Assembly (NCBI GenBank): GCA_036835325.1
Contig: DAITMF010000015.1
Span: forward strand, 3,860 to 67,859
Origin: CAMCHP01 sp036835325
GTDB taxonomy: Bacteria > Bacteroidota > Bacteroidia > Flavobacteriales_D > Sanyastnellaceae
DNA length: 64,000 nucleotides
Direction: 5' to 3'
Shown here: positions 14,375 through 23,604 of the stretch, in pieces
Layout of the letters: the number at the start of each line of letters is the position of its first letter
How positions within the stretch are numbered: the stretch's first letter is position 1
Notes under the pieces: generated by a model
Told to the model about the DNA's origin: nothing
The model's input: only the letters and a program-made list of their open reading frames with translations
Database searches by the model: none
Made by a program: the position numbers and the translations under genes

Positions 14375-16654
14375 ATGCGGCACAGTGCCTTGGTACTCCT
14401 CTTTTTTCTTTTTCTGACCCTCGATTCTGACGGCCAGAAGGTAGGTGTTGTGTTGAGCGGAGGAGGTACACGAGCAGCCGCCCACATTGGGTTTTTGAAG
14501 GCGCTTGAAGAAAACGGAATCCCCATCGATTATATCGCAGGAACCTCGATGGGGGCCATCATCGGAGCAATGTACGCTTCAGGGTATACCATTGATGAAA
14601 TTGAGGCGCTCGTTGGTAGCCAAGAATACATTCGAATGGCAAAGGGCGAAGTAGCCCAAGACCTCGGCTATTATTTTAAAGACTACGACGTAGATGCGTC
14701 GCTGGGGACGCTACGGCTCTCACCTCAGAACTTTATTTCATCAACGCTACCGACCAATTTGGTCAACTCCTCACTCTTTGATTTGGGCCTGATGGAAGGC
14801 TTTGGTCCGGCTGCAGCTGCTGCAGGGTATGATTTTGATCAATTGTACGTGCCTTTTCGTTGCGTAGCTGCCGATGTCGCACGAAAGGAAGCCGTTGTTT
14901 TTCGCGGGGGCGATTTGGCTTCTGCGGTTCGGGCTTCTATGACCTATCCGTTTTATGTTGCGCCCATCAAAGTTGATGACCGTTTGCTCTTTGATGGAGG
15001 GTTGTACAACAACTTCCCCTCGGATGTACTCTACGACGACTTTTTGCCCGATGTTATCATAGGAAGCAATGTCTCATCGAACACACCTGACCCGAATGAA
15101 GAAGATTTGTTCTCGCAGATTCGAAGTATGGTGGTGTATGAAACCAACTTCGAATCGCTCTGCGAGCACATGTACATCGTTGAACACGACCTTGAGGTTG
15201 GGGTGTTTGATTTTGAAAGCATCGATGTTGCGATACTTGCCGGTTACAGCATGGCCGTCAAAGACATGCCTCAGATCGCTGAAATGATCTCCCGACGAAT
15301 TAGCGCAGAAGAGCGCGATGGCCAACGCAATGCATTCCGTCAGAAATGGAAACGCCTCTTGTTTGACGAAATCACAATCTCCGGACTCGACAAAAGCCAA
15401 AAGAACTACGTGAGAAAGTTTGTTGGTCGCAAACAAGATGTTCTCGAGATGGAGCGATTGCGCAAGCAGTACTACCGAATCTACTCTGACGATAAAATTA
15501 AAACGATATACCCCAAGGCCACTTACAATCCTGAATCAGGTTTCTATAAACTGGACCTGAACGTGAAACGTGAGAAAGACATATTGCTTGGAGTCGGCGG
15601 CAACTTCTCGTCACGCCCGGTGAACATGGGCTTCATCAATCTTCGGTACAACTTGTTCGGTGATGCAAGTTCAACGCTCAACCTGAACTCCTATTTCGGG
15701 AAATTCTATGGGTCAGCCCATGCCAGTTTGCGCATTGATTTTCCATGGGCAGTGCAACTCTCTGTTGAACCCTTCGTGACACTCAACCGATGGGATTACT
15801 TTAGAAGCTTTGCAACCTTCTTCGAAGAGGTTCGTCCGTCGTACATCGTCATCAACGAACAGTTCGCGGGAGCTCGTTTTCGCATTCCTGTGGGCAACAG
15901 GGGGCGCTTTGAGGTCATCGGAAACACTGTGCAGATTACCGATGATTACTATCGGAACAACGTGTTCATGGCCACTGATACTGCTGACCGAACCCGAATG
16001 AACGCATTAATCGGTGATGTTATCTACGAGCGTTCTACGCTGAACCGAAAGCTGTATGCCAATCAAGGTACCTACCTGCGCATCCAAGGCAAAGGCGTCA
16101 CCGGTAACGAAGTCACCATGCCCGGATCAACCTCACTGAACCGCGATACCATTGAAGCCAGTCGCGATTGGGTGATGCTCAAGTTGCAGTACGTCAACTA
16201 TTTTTCGAGGTTGGGGCCTTTTAAAACGGGTGTGTTACTCGAAGGGGTGCTTTCAAATCAACCGTTTTTTCAAAATACCCGTTCTTCCCTTATTGGTGCG
16301 CAGAGCTTCCAGCCAATTCCTGAGAGCCGAACCTTTTTTATGCCGCAGTTTCGCGCCCACAACTACGCGGCAGGAGGTTTGATGTTGGTCACACGCTTTA
16401 CGCCGTCGATTGATCTTCGCTTTGAAGGGTATGGGTTTTTGGCGAATGGACGAATCCAAGAGGGCAATGATGGCTTGCCTACCTACAATCTAACGTTGCG
16501 ACCGGTGTACATGGGCTCGGCAGTGCTCGTGCTGCATTCGCCCGTTGGGCCGGTTAGTGTGTCAATGAACTACTATGAACTCAAGGAAAAGCCTTGGAGT
16601 TTCATCTTCAATTTCGGCTATCTGATATTCAACCGTTCGGTACGTCACGACTAA
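14375..16654 (+). CDS. Patatin-like phospholipase with C-terminal BamA/D15-type outer membrane barrel
   Basis: 759 residues, signal peptide (SALVLLFFLFLTLDSDG) then a patatin domain (about 22-215). The domain has the oxyanion loop SGGGTRAAAHIG, the nucleophile GTSMGAIIG and the catalytic Asp in FDGGLYNNFP. A linker with a POTRA-like stretch (about 330-410) leads to a C-terminal beta-barrel rich in aromatic strands, ending in a terminal aromatic-containing strand. This architecture matches the PlpD/RssA-outer membrane family: a lipase tethered to, or passed through, an outer membrane barrel. Likely substrates are phospholipids. The start at 14375 is chosen because it opens the signal peptide; an upstream in-frame GTG at 14327 lies in the hairpin loop. 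Confidence 0.86.
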   Translation: MRHSALVLLFFLFLTLDSDGQKVGVVLSGGGTRAAAHIGFLKALEENGIPIDYIAGTSMGAIIGAMYASGYTIDEIEALVGSQEYIRMAKGEVAQDLGYYFKDYDVDASLGTLRLSPQNFISSTLPTNLVNSSLFDLGLMEGFGPAAAAAGYDFDQLYVPFRCVAADVARKEAVVFRGGDLASAVRASMTYPFYVAPIKVDDRLLFDGGLYNNFPSDVLYDDFLPDVIIGSNVSSNTPDPNEEDLFSQIRSMVVYETNFESLCEHMYIVEHDLEVGVFDFESIDVAILAGYSMAVKDMPQIAEMISRRISAEERDGQRNAFRQKWKRLLFDEITISGLDKSQKNYVRKFVGRKQDVLEMERLRKQYYRIYSDDKIKTIYPKATYNPESGFYKLDLNVKREKDILLGVGGNFSSRPVNMGFINLRYNLFGDASSTLNLNSYFGKFYGSAHASLRIDFPWAVQLSVEPFVTLNRWDYFRSFATFFEEVRPSYIVINEQFAGARFRIPVGNRGRFEVIGNTVQITDDYYRNNVFMATDTADRTRMNALIGDVIYERSTLNRKLYANQGTYLRIQGKGVTGNEVTMPGSTSLNRDTIEASRDWVMLKLQYVNYFSRLGPFKTGVLLEGVLSNQPFFQNTRSSLIGAQSFQPIPESRTFFMPQFRAHNYAAGGLMLVTRFTPSIDLRFEGYGFLANGRIQEGNDGLPTYNLTLRPVYMGSAVLVLHSPVGPVSVSMNYYELKEKPWSFIFNFGYLIFNRSVRHD

Positions 16655-16660
16655 ATCGCA

Positions 16661-16688
16661 TTGTAGATTTCAGAAAAAAGTACTTTTG
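16661..16688 (+). promoter_or_regulatory. Promoter of the polysaccharide cluster (TTG-17-TACTTTTG)
   Basis: TTG at 16661-16663 and TACTTTTG at 16681-16688, spacer 17: an exact fit to the Bacteroidetes pattern, just after the patatin stop codon. It is well placed to transcribe the genes from 16710 to 23603. Confidence 0.6.
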
Positions 16689-16709
16689 CCGAAAGCAATC
16701 ATCCATCCA

Positions 16710-17780
16710 TTGAAAACAGGAATCATCAACTTCGGTGTTATTGGCGCAGGTCACATCGGCAAGCGCCACGCAGAAATGGTTACACGTCATGAAGGCGCTA
16801 ATCTCATCGCATTTTGCGACGTCCGTAGCCGTGAAGAGTGCGGCGTACCTGATGATGTGCCGCATTACACCTCCCCTGAAGAGATGCTGAATGCCCACCC
16901 CGAAATTGATGCCGTTTCAGTGTGCACGCCCAACGGGCTGCATGCCTTGCATTCTCTTGCTGCACTCGATTTCAGCAAGCACGTGGTAATCGAAAAGCCA
17001 ATGGCTTTGAGCAAGGCTGACTGTGAAAAAATCATTTACAGCTCACTCAACAAGTCACGCAACGTGTTTTGCGTAATGCAGAACCGCTATTCTCCGCCTT
17101 CTGAATGGATCAAATCAGTGGTTGACGATGGCATTCTTGGCGAGATTTTCATGGTGCAAATCAACTGCTACTGGAACCGCGATGAGAATTACTACGGCAA
17201 GGTCAAATGGAAAGGTGACCTCGAGCTTGATGGCGGCACGCTCTTTACCCAATTTTCGCACTTCATTGACATCATGTACTGGCTGTTTGGTGACGTGACC
17301 AACATTCAAGCGCGGTTCCGTGATTTCCGCCATCAGCACAATACCGATTTCGAAGACAGCGGTTTCGTAGCGTTCGATTTCGTAAACGGAGGCATGGGAT
17401 CAATTGCCTTCTCCACAGCCGTTGACCGCAAGAATTACGAATCGTCGATGACCATTATCGCCGAAAAAGGCACCGTGAAGATTGGTGGCCAATACATGAA
17501 CGAGGTTGAGTACTGCGACATTCGCGGCTACGAAATGCCTGACCTACCGGAGGCCAATCCGGCCAATGACTACGGTGCTTACAAGGGCTCGGCGGCCAAC
17601 CACGGCTATGTCATTGAGAACGTGGTCGACACCTTGAATGGCAAAAAACAAATCTCGACGAATGCGCTCGAGGGCCTCAAAGTGGTTGACATCATTGAGC
17701 GCATTTACATAGCTGCTGACCGGGTCATCAAAACCAAACGCGCCGAAAAACCGGTTCACGAGCTGGTCAGCAAAGTCTAA
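16710..17780 (+). CDS. Gfo/Idh/MocA family dehydrogenase, WlbA/WbpB-like
   Basis: About 356 residues. N-terminal Rossmann fold (FGVIGAGHIGKRHAEM), EKPMALSKADCEK with the catalytic Lys of the EKP motif, and a substrate domain containing NCYWNRDENYYG, LDGGTLFTQFSHFID with the active-site Asp/His, and a C-terminal helix. The NCYWNRD signature is that of UDP-N-acetylglucosamine-uronate 3-dehydrogenases (WlbA/WbpB), which make 3-keto intermediates for diacetamido-uronic acid sugars of O-antigens. Other enzymes of that route (WbpA, WbpE, WbpD) are not in the window. The start is uncertain: an in-frame TTG at 16686 falls in the promoter, so the TTG at 16710, giving MKTGIINFGVIGAG, is preferred. Confidence 0.8.
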   Translation: MKTGIINFGVIGAGHIGKRHAEMVTRHEGANLIAFCDVRSREECGVPDDVPHYTSPEEMLNAHPEIDAVSVCTPNGLHALHSLAALDFSKHVVIEKPMALSKADCEKIIYSSLNKSRNVFCVMQNRYSPPSEWIKSVVDDGILGEIFMVQINCYWNRDENYYGKVKWKGDLELDGGTLFTQFSHFIDIMYWLFGDVTNIQARFRDFRHQHNTDFEDSGFVAFDFVNGGMGSIAFSTAVDRKNYESSMTIIAEKGTVKIGGQYMNEVEYCDIRGYEMPDLPEANPANDYGAYKGSAANHGYVIENVVDTLNGKKQISTNALEGLKVVDIIERIYIAADRVIKTKRAEKPVHELVSKV

Positions 17781-17831
17781 TCCGATGGCAATTCTTTCGC
17801 GCGGTGTACGTTTCAGGCTAAACTTCGTGCG

Positions 17832-19091
17832 ATGAACAGATTCGTGAAGTCTGTTGCAGTATTGGTATCAGGCACGGCCATGGCCCAAGCCATTGGGTAT
17901 TTGGTTGCACCGGTTTTAACCCGGCTTTATTCTCCTGAAGAAATGGGAGAGCTAGGTATCTACATGCGTGCCGTTGGCTTCATCGCTGCTGTAGCCACTT
18001 TGCGGTTTGAACTGGCGTTACCGCTGCCCAAACGCGATGACCATTCGTTTGTAATCTACAGAATGACCTTGCGCATCGCCTTGGCCATGCTCCTCGTGTT
18101 GGGAATCGCTGGTGCCGCAGGCTTATTGTGGGTGCCCGAACAACGTGTTAAAGGTTTTTTTCTCGCAATAACCCTTGTCAGTGCGTTCTTTCTCGTGTTC
18201 ACGAATCTTGGCATCAACTGGGCCATACGCACCGGAGCGTACAGAAAAATTTCTACCTCCAAAGTCGTAAATGCGCTGGGCGCGAATGGGTTTCGCTTGC
18301 TGTTCGGCTTCGCCGGATGGGGGGCCAAAGGACTGCTAGGGGCTACACTGATTGGCTACGGACTTGCGGCATTGCCCTTCGTCAAGCAAGCGATGGCCTT
18401 GTTTACCACCTACGGCAATCAAAAACAGCCGCACCGTGAGCGGGTGCTAACCCGAAAACACCGCGAGTTTCCGCTGATCAATTTGCCACACACTGCTGTT
18501 GATTTAGGACGTGAATTGATCATTGGTTTACTCATAGTACAGCTTTTTAACGAAGCGGTTTTTGGGTCATACAACCACGCATTTACCATGCTCCGTTTGC
18601 CCGTGGCGCTTGTCGGTGCATCCATCGGTCAAGTGCTTTTCAACCGCTGCGCTGAACTCTTGAACCAGAAACAGACCATACACGTGTTGGTAGCACGAAC
18701 CATGCTCATCCTCTTCGGTTTGTCAGTGCCTGCGTTCACCCTTGTTTTTTTATATGGCGAGCCGGTGTTCACATTTGTTTTTGGTGATCAATGGACCGAT
18801 TCGGGTTTGTATGCTGAAACCATGGCACTCTGGTTGTTGCTCGCATTCATTTCTTCATCGCTATCTACGCTGCCTTTGGTGTTGAACTATCAGAAAAGGT
18901 TTTTTTTCATGAGTTTAATCGGCACATCGATTCAGCTAATCGGTTTCGGTGTATTGCCGCTCTACGGGGGTGAGTTCTTTGACCAATTCATCAACGTTTT
19001 GCAAGTGGTTACACTTGCACAGTCGGGGTACCTCGTCGTCCTTATCGCTGTGCTCTACCGAATGAGTAAATTTCCAAGGGCTTTGCGGTAG
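17832..19091 (+). CDS. Polysaccharide/lipid-linked repeat unit flippase (Wzx-like)
   Basis: 419-residue integral membrane protein with about 12 hydrophobic segments, of the polysaccharide biosynthesis (MOP/Wzx) family. The N-terminal stretch SGTAMAQAIGYLVAPVLTRLYSPEEMG is typical of these flippases (conserved APVLTRLYSPEE). It would move undecaprenyl-linked oligosaccharide from the inner to the outer face of the cytoplasmic membrane. It lies between the WlbA-like dehydrogenase and the O-antigen polymerase/ligase, supporting a Wzx/Wzy-type pathway. A TAAACTTCG element ends 4 bases before the ATG. Confidence 0.85.
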   Translation: MNRFVKSVAVLVSGTAMAQAIGYLVAPVLTRLYSPEEMGELGIYMRAVGFIAAVATLRFELALPLPKRDDHSFVIYRMTLRIALAMLLVLGIAGAAGLLWVPEQRVKGFFLAITLVSAFFLVFTNLGINWAIRTGAYRKISTSKVVNALGANGFRLLFGFAGWGAKGLLGATLIGYGLAALPFVKQAMALFTTYGNQKQPHRERVLTRKHREFPLINLPHTAVDLGRELIIGLLIVQLFNEAVFGSYNHAFTMLRLPVALVGASIGQVLFNRCAELLNQKQTIHVLVARTMLILFGLSVPAFTLVFLYGEPVFTFVFGDQWTDSGLYAETMALWLLLAFISSSLSTLPLVLNYQKRFFFMSLIGTSIQLIGFGVLPLYGGEFFDQFINVLQVVTLAQSGYLVVLIAVLYRMSKFPRALR

Positions 19092-19097
19092 TGACCA

Positions 19098-19139
19098 TGC
19101 GCTAGACGCCGTTTGCAAGCAGCGCACTGTGTTTTTTTT
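19098..19139 (+). terminator. Possible rho-independent terminator after the flippase gene
   Basis: TGCGCT (19098-19103) and AGCGCA (19121-19126) form a 6-bp stem with a long loop, and eight T follow at 19132-19139. The stem is short and five bases separate it from the T-run, so the call is tentative. Confidence 0.35.
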
Positions 19140-19182
19140 CTACGCAACAGAATCGTCATCTTTGCAGTCTTGAGAACCCAGA

Positions 19183-19224
19183 TAGGCGGTAGATGACTGT
19201 TGCACAACGGCCATCTGCCGTCTA
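19183..19224 (+). other. 13-bp stem (two G-U pairs) upstream of the polymerase/ligase gene
   Basis: TAGGCGGTAGATG and CATCTGCCGTCTA pair along their whole length when G-U pairs are allowed, and the loop can itself close by a further short stem. It sits in the 5' leader 10 bases before the next start codon. The G-U pairs suggest the RNA rather than the DNA is the functional form, for example a translational control hairpin. Confidence 0.4.
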
Positions 19225-19234
19225 GCCAGACACC

Positions 19235-20476
19235 ATGCAACCAAACACGAACGTTCAAACGTTGAGGGGCACTGCTTTGCGTGCCTTGCTTATAGCATCG
19301 CTCGCGTCAGCGCTTCTTTTTCCGCCCATTCTGATTCATGACGGATGGCCAAAAGCAGAGCTCTCTGACCTTTTGTTGCCCTTCACCGCCCTTGCTGTTC
19401 TGCTGGTTGCCCTTAAAAATCAACGTGACAGTCGATTTTCAGCACTTCGAAACCCTCTTGCCGCTGTGGCCCTCTTCGTGCTGGTTATCGTACTTTCCAT
19501 GGCCGTGAACAACCGCTTAACGGTGGCACGCGATTGGCTTGAGGTGGTGAAATTCACCAAGTTTTGTGTCTTGCTGATAGGTTTCACCCTCGCATTTACC
19601 GTTGGCAAATTGAGGCAGGTTTTCTTGTTCCTTGCGCCTTTGGTGGTTGCTTTCAACGCACTGCATTTCTTTGATGTTTTGGGCTTTAATCAATGGGTTG
19701 AGCCGTTCTATGCGCCCAAAGTGCACCTTGATGTTTTCGGTTACGATTCTGAAGGCAATCCCGGAACCCGGCGCATCATGGGCAGCATGGGAAATCCGAA
19801 TGTGAATGCACTCATGTTTCTTTACCTTCTCATTGCCATTGCACCGGGTGAGCGGTTATCAAAACGGAATACCGGATTGACCTTGGCGCTGGTGTTTGTG
19901 CTTATTTTGGGCGTGATGTTGAGTCAATCACGCACGGCAGTGGTTGCTCTGGCTGTGGTCATTCTTGTCTACGGCTTTGTATTTAGCAAAAGAAAACGGA
20001 TGCTGCTTGGCATTGCAGCGTTTTCTGTTTTCGCGTTCTTTTTAATGGAATGGATCGGAAACACGTACTTGGTGACCATCGTCGATCCCAATCGGTTGGA
20101 GCGCTCAGGAAATCTCCGCTTCGCTCAATGGCAACGCATCATTGACGCGATGCCGGGGAAATGGCTCCTCGGAAACGCACCTTCAAAAGAATACTTCGAA
20201 GCCAATGGCATTTATTCGGAAAGCGAGTACTTCCTCATTCTTTTTCGGTACGGCTTTGTAGGTTTGTTGGCCATGGCTGCCTTCGGCCTGAGCTTATTGC
20301 TCAATGCCGTTAAGCAGAAAGGGCAGTCGAGGTTCATTTTGTTGGCAGGTTCAGGTGTGTACCTCCTCTCTGCCGCAACCAACAATCCGTTGCACAGCAT
20401 GAAGTTGGCCCTTGTGATTGCCGCCGTTTTGGCCTTGGGTTTGGTATCTTTGACCGAGAATGAAGCTGAAGCCTAA
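19235..20476 (+). CDS. O-antigen polymerase/ligase family membrane protein (Wzy/WaaL-like)
   Basis: 413 residues, about 11 hydrophobic segments with a large periplasmic loop (about 155-185). The region GSMGNPNVNALMFLYLL resembles the NPN-type motif of the O-antigen ligase superfamily, and LSQSRTAVVALAVV with its SRT is the usual Wzy_C signature. It would polymerise or ligate repeat units outside the cytoplasmic membrane. Polymerase and ligase cannot be told apart by sequence of this kind. The gene follows a structured leader (19183-19224) and its end overlaps the next glycosyltransferase gene by 17 bases, so it is in one transcription unit with it. Confidence 0.82.
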   Translation: MQPNTNVQTLRGTALRALLIASLASALLFPPILIHDGWPKAELSDLLLPFTALAVLLVALKNQRDSRFSALRNPLAAVALFVLVIVLSMAVNNRLTVARDWLEVVKFTKFCVLLIGFTLAFTVGKLRQVFLFLAPLVVAFNALHFFDVLGFNQWVEPFYAPKVHLDVFGYDSEGNPGTRRIMGSMGNPNVNALMFLYLLIAIAPGERLSKRNTGLTLALVFVLILGVMLSQSRTAVVALAVVILVYGFVFSKRKRMLLGIAAFSVFAFFLMEWIGNTYLVTIVDPNRLERSGNLRFAQWQRIIDAMPGKWLLGNAPSKEYFEANGIYSESEYFLILFRYGFVGLLAMAAFGLSLLLNAVKQKGQSRFILLAGSGVYLLSAATNNPLHSMKLALVIAAVLALGLVSLTENEAEA

Positions 20477-21518
20477 GATCCTGCTCGTCGGTCCTGCTAG
20501 TCCACATGTGGTTGCGCATTACGAGCGCATCCGCAACTGCACCGGCGACGTCCATCTGGTATCGAATTCGACCTTGCCACCGTTTGAACTTTCCCAGACA
20601 ACCGTGGTCGATTTCGGGCTGCGAAATCCACTGAATTGGTGGAGAACACCGGCCCAAATTCGCAAGGTCATTGCCACCTTTCGGCCTGACATTGTGCACG
20701 TGCACCAAGCCAATGCCGTTGCATTTCACACCGTTCGCGCCAATGCATCTCAGCGCATACCCATGGTGCTAACGGTTTGGGGTAGCGACATACTTGTTTC
20801 ACCAAAAAAAAGCATTTTTCTTTTGGCCATGGTGCGCTACATTTTGCGCCAAGTTTCGTCAATCACGGCTGGCTCACATCATCTCGCTGAGAAAACACGT
20901 GAACTGTTGTCAAACCCCGAAGTCAAAGTACACATGTGCAATTTTGGGGTTGCCGCAAACAGCACCAAAGCCCAGAAAGAAGACCTTATTTACACGAACC
21001 GTCATCACTTTCCGCTCTACAGGGTCGATGAGGTTATTCGCACATTTGCACAATTTGTGCAAGGCTTTGGCCGTGCGCACTGGAAACTCATCATCGCAGG
21101 CGATGGTCCGAAAACCAACGAGCTGAAAGCCTTGGCCAGCGCTCTCGGGGTAAGCGACCAATGCACCTTTACCGGTTTTCTTCCTCCCCATGAGAACCAC
21201 AAAAACTACGCCAAAGCAAAAATTTACGCCTCCTTCCCTGAAAGCGATTCAGCCGCCATATCACTCCTTGAAGCCATGTACCATGGGTGTATACCCGTTG
21301 TCAGCAACCTGCCGGCCACCAACGAGTGGGTCACCGACTCTGAAAACGGCGTGGTGGTGCGGCACAACGGTGACAATCCCTTTGAACGAGCAATGCCACT
21401 CATTCAAGAGCGTATTGTGGTGGCAAACCGTCTCCGGGTGGTGAATGAAGTCAGCACCGAGGCTGCAGAGAAGTGCTTCTGCAGTGTTATCCATGAAACC
21501 TTAGTCAAGTCAGCATGA
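20460..21518 (+). CDS. Glycosyltransferase family 4
   Basis: 352 residues, GT-B fold. The N-terminal domain carries FRPDIVHVHQANAVAFH and TVWGSDILVSPKKS; the C-terminal domain has the donor-binding WKLIIAGDGPKTNELKALA, FTGFLPPHENHKNY, and the conserved acidic segment PESDSAAISLLEAMYHGCIPVVS, a form of the E-x7-E motif. It should add a sugar to a lipid-linked oligosaccharide at the cytoplasmic face. It overlaps the preceding gene by 17 bases and the following GT4 by 4 (ATGA). Donor and acceptor are unknown. Confidence 0.88.
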   Translation: MKLKPKILLVGPASPHVVAHYERIRNCTGDVHLVSNSTLPPFELSQTTVVDFGLRNPLNWWRTPAQIRKVIATFRPDIVHVHQANAVAFHTVRANASQRIPMVLTVWGSDILVSPKKSIFLLAMVRYILRQVSSITAGSHHLAEKTRELLSNPEVKVHMCNFGVAANSTKAQKEDLIYTNRHHFPLYRVDEVIRTFAQFVQGFGRAHWKLIIAGDGPKTNELKALASALGVSDQCTFTGFLPPHENHKNYAKAKIYASFPESDSAAISLLEAMYHGCIPVVSNLPATNEWVTDSENGVVVRHNGDNPFERAMPLIQERIVVANRLRVVNEVSTEAAEKCFCSVIHETLVKSA

Positions 21519-22651
21519 GTTATCGAGTTTGCCATGTGACTTCGGCTCATCCACGCTACGACATACGCATCTTTCAGAAAGAATGCCGAACGCTCGCTGC
21601 TGTTTATACGACCAGTTTGGTCGTGGCCGATGGCAAGGGCGATGAGCAGCTTCACGGCGTAGCCATTTACGATGCAGGCAAACCAAAGGGTAGGAGAGAA
21701 CGCATCCTCAACGGGCCACGCATGGTGCTCGCGAAGGCGTTCGACGTCGACGCCGATGTGTACCACCTGCATGACCCCGAACTCTTGCGCATCGTGGGTG
21801 CGCTTAAACGCAAGGGGAAAAAAGTCATTTTCGACGCCCACGAAGATTTACCGAAGCAGATTCTCTCCAAACCTTGGATTTCAGCCGTGCTTCGGTATCC
21901 GATTTCGTGGCTGGCCTACCTGTACGAACGTGCGGTGCTGAGAAAAGTTGATGCCGTCGTTGCCGCAACGCCCGCCATCGGCAAGAAGTTTCAATCATGG
22001 GGCCTACGCACTTCGGTGGTCAATAACTATCCCTTCATTTCAGAGTTGGCCAATGACACCCCGAGTAACGAGAAACCGTCGCCTCCAACCCTCTGCTATG
22101 TCGGCGGTATCACGGCAATTCGCGGCATCGAGTACATGACCGAAGCCCTCGCCCTGCTTAGTGAAAACCACCGTGTACTGAACCTCGCCGGACCCTTTGA
22201 CGAAGAGCCTACACGCACCAAGGTGCGCGCCATGCACGGCTTTCGCAAGGTCAACGAGCTCGGCGTATTGAGCCGTACAGAAGTGGCCAAACTTATGGCC
22301 GAAAGCCGCGCGGGTTTGGTAACTTTTCTACCTGTACCCAACCACCTTGAGGCACAACCGAATAAGATGTTTGAATACATGTCGGCAGGGTTGCCCGTCA
22401 TTTGCTCCGATTTCCCACTGTGGCGCGATTTAATTGAGCGGCACCGTTGCGGCCTGTGTGTTGACATCCGCAATCCGCAATCATTGGCCGATGCCATCCG
22501 TTACATCTTCGATCATCCGAAAGAAGCAGGTGAAATGGGCAAACGCGGACGTTTAGCAGTCTCCGAAGAATGCAACTGGGAGCGTGAATCGGCTGAACTG
22601 CTTGCATTGTATGCATCCATCCATCCACCCAAAAAAGAAACGCATGGCTGA
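21515..22651 (+). CDS. Glycosyltransferase family 4
   Basis: 378 residues, GT-B fold. N-terminal: VCHVTSAHPRYDIRIFQKECR, YHLHDPELLRI and KVIFDAHEDLPKQI, a combination typical of GT4 enzymes of exopolysaccharide loci. C-terminal: PTLCYVGGITAIRGIEYMTEAL, then PNKMFEYMSAGLPVICSDFP with the conserved Glu of the nucleotide-sugar site. Starts by ATGA overlap with the previous GT4. Its last codons read through a copy of the dispersed CATCCATCC repeat, giving the odd tail ASIHPPKKETHG, and its stop overlaps the start of the next gene by 8 bases. Confidence 0.88.
   Translation: MSYRVCHVTSAHPRYDIRIFQKECRTLAAVYTTSLVVADGKGDEQLHGVAIYDAGKPKGRRERILNGPRMVLAKAFDVDADVYHLHDPELLRIVGALKRKGKKVIFDAHEDLPKQILSKPWISAVLRYPISWLAYLYERAVLRKVDAVVAATPAIGKKFQSWGLRTSVVNNYPFISELANDTPSNEKPSPPTLCYVGGITAIRGIEYMTEALALLSENHRVLNLAGPFDEEPTRTKVRAMHGFRKVNELGVLSRTEVAKLMAESRAGLVTFLPVPNHLEAQPNKMFEYMSAGLPVICSDFPLWRDLIERHRCGLCVDIRNPQSLADAIRYIFDHPKEAGEMGKRGRLAVSEECNWERESAELLALYASIHPPKKETHG
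22613..22642 (+). repeat. Dispersed CATCCATCC-polyA repeat, copy 4
   Basis: GCATCCATCCATCCACCC followed by AAAAAAGAAACG, at the junction of two genes. It encodes the C-terminal tail of the upstream glycosyltransferase and ends 1 base before the next start codon. Confidence 0.7.
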
Positions 22652-23603
22652 TTTAAGAATCGTTGCTGCTTCTGACTTCGGTGGAAATGCCACTGCATTT
22701 CTTATTCGCGAAGGCGGTGTGTTTTTCAGACCTGAATTGCATGCGGTAGGCAAGGCTGACGTGACTTCATGGCTGATTCTCGATGAATCAGGACAGCCTT
22801 TGGGTGGGTTCAACACCGCCGTTGTTAAACTTCGCGGCATCTCAACCCTGTCGCAGCCACCGTTGCACCCGCATTGCGCCTTGTTTGCCATTGAACCGGA
22901 GAGTCAGCCTGCAACCCGCATTGCTCGGCGAAAAAAGGTATTGGAAACCCTCGCAAACTTCTTGCTCCAACGCACCGAACGCATCGTGTCACTGCCTTTG
23001 CCCGTCACTTGGACCGACGTACAACCCATCATTTGGGCCGGTTTCAGCACAGGCATCAAATACACCTACCGAAAATCGCTCATTGCCGTCCACGATGAGG
23101 GCTACACCTCTGAATTGCGGGCACACATACGAAAAGCGTTGAGCGAGGCCATTGTTTTGAATGCTTCCGCTTCGCGGGATGAGCTGCTCAGCGTTCAAGT
23201 GGAAACCGCAGACGCACAAGGATTTCGTGCACCGGCCGATGCCCTTTCGTTGCTCTTGGATGGATGCCGGCAAGGATGGTGCCACTTGGAAACTGTTCAC
23301 GCAGACAAGCGTTTGGCCGGCTTCGCTTTCACGGTTTACGATGGCAAGGAGGCGTACTACCTTCTCGGTGCGTTGTCACGCAGCAACAAGAAACGCGGAG
23401 CACAGCCGGTTTTGCTTGACCGTTCAATGGCAGCCATGCGCGATTTGGGAAAACCGATGTACGATTTTGAAGGGAGCATGATTCCCGGTGTTGAACGCTT
23501 CTTCAGAAGCTTCGGAGGAGATTTGGTGCCGTACTACGCTATAGGTCGGGCGCCATGGTACCTTCGAATGGTACTGCGGAAGAAAGGAGTAGCAGGCTTC
23601 TGA
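22644..23603 (+). CDS. FemAB/GNAT-like acyltransferase of the polysaccharide cluster
   Basis: 319 residues. The C-terminal half has the fold pattern of the FemAB-related GNAT family (Acetyltransf_6 type): GRGWCHLETV-like strand around LDGCRQGWCHL, RLAGFAFTVYDGKEAYYLLGALS, and the terminal YDFEGSMIPGVERFFRSFGG, which closely follows the FemAB-like signature. The N-terminal half has the matching strand IKYTYRKSLIAV. Proteins like this near capsule genes are thought to attach acyl or aminoacyl groups to sugars, but the substrate here is not known. The start at the ATG 22644 is preferred; the frame upstream only reads through the dispersed repeat. It closes the polysaccharide operon. Confidence 0.65.
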   Translation: MADLRIVAASDFGGNATAFLIREGGVFFRPELHAVGKADVTSWLILDESGQPLGGFNTAVVKLRGISTLSQPPLHPHCALFAIEPESQPATRIARRKKVLETLANFLLQRTERIVSLPLPVTWTDVQPIIWAGFSTGIKYTYRKSLIAVHDEGYTSELRAHIRKALSEAIVLNASASRDELLSVQVETADAQGFRAPADALSLLLDGCRQGWCHLETVHADKRLAGFAFTVYDGKEAYYLLGALSRSNKKRGAQPVLLDRSMAAMRDLGKPMYDFEGSMIPGVERFFRSFGGDLVPYYAIGRAPWYLRMVLRKKGVAGF

Positions 23604-23604
23604 T

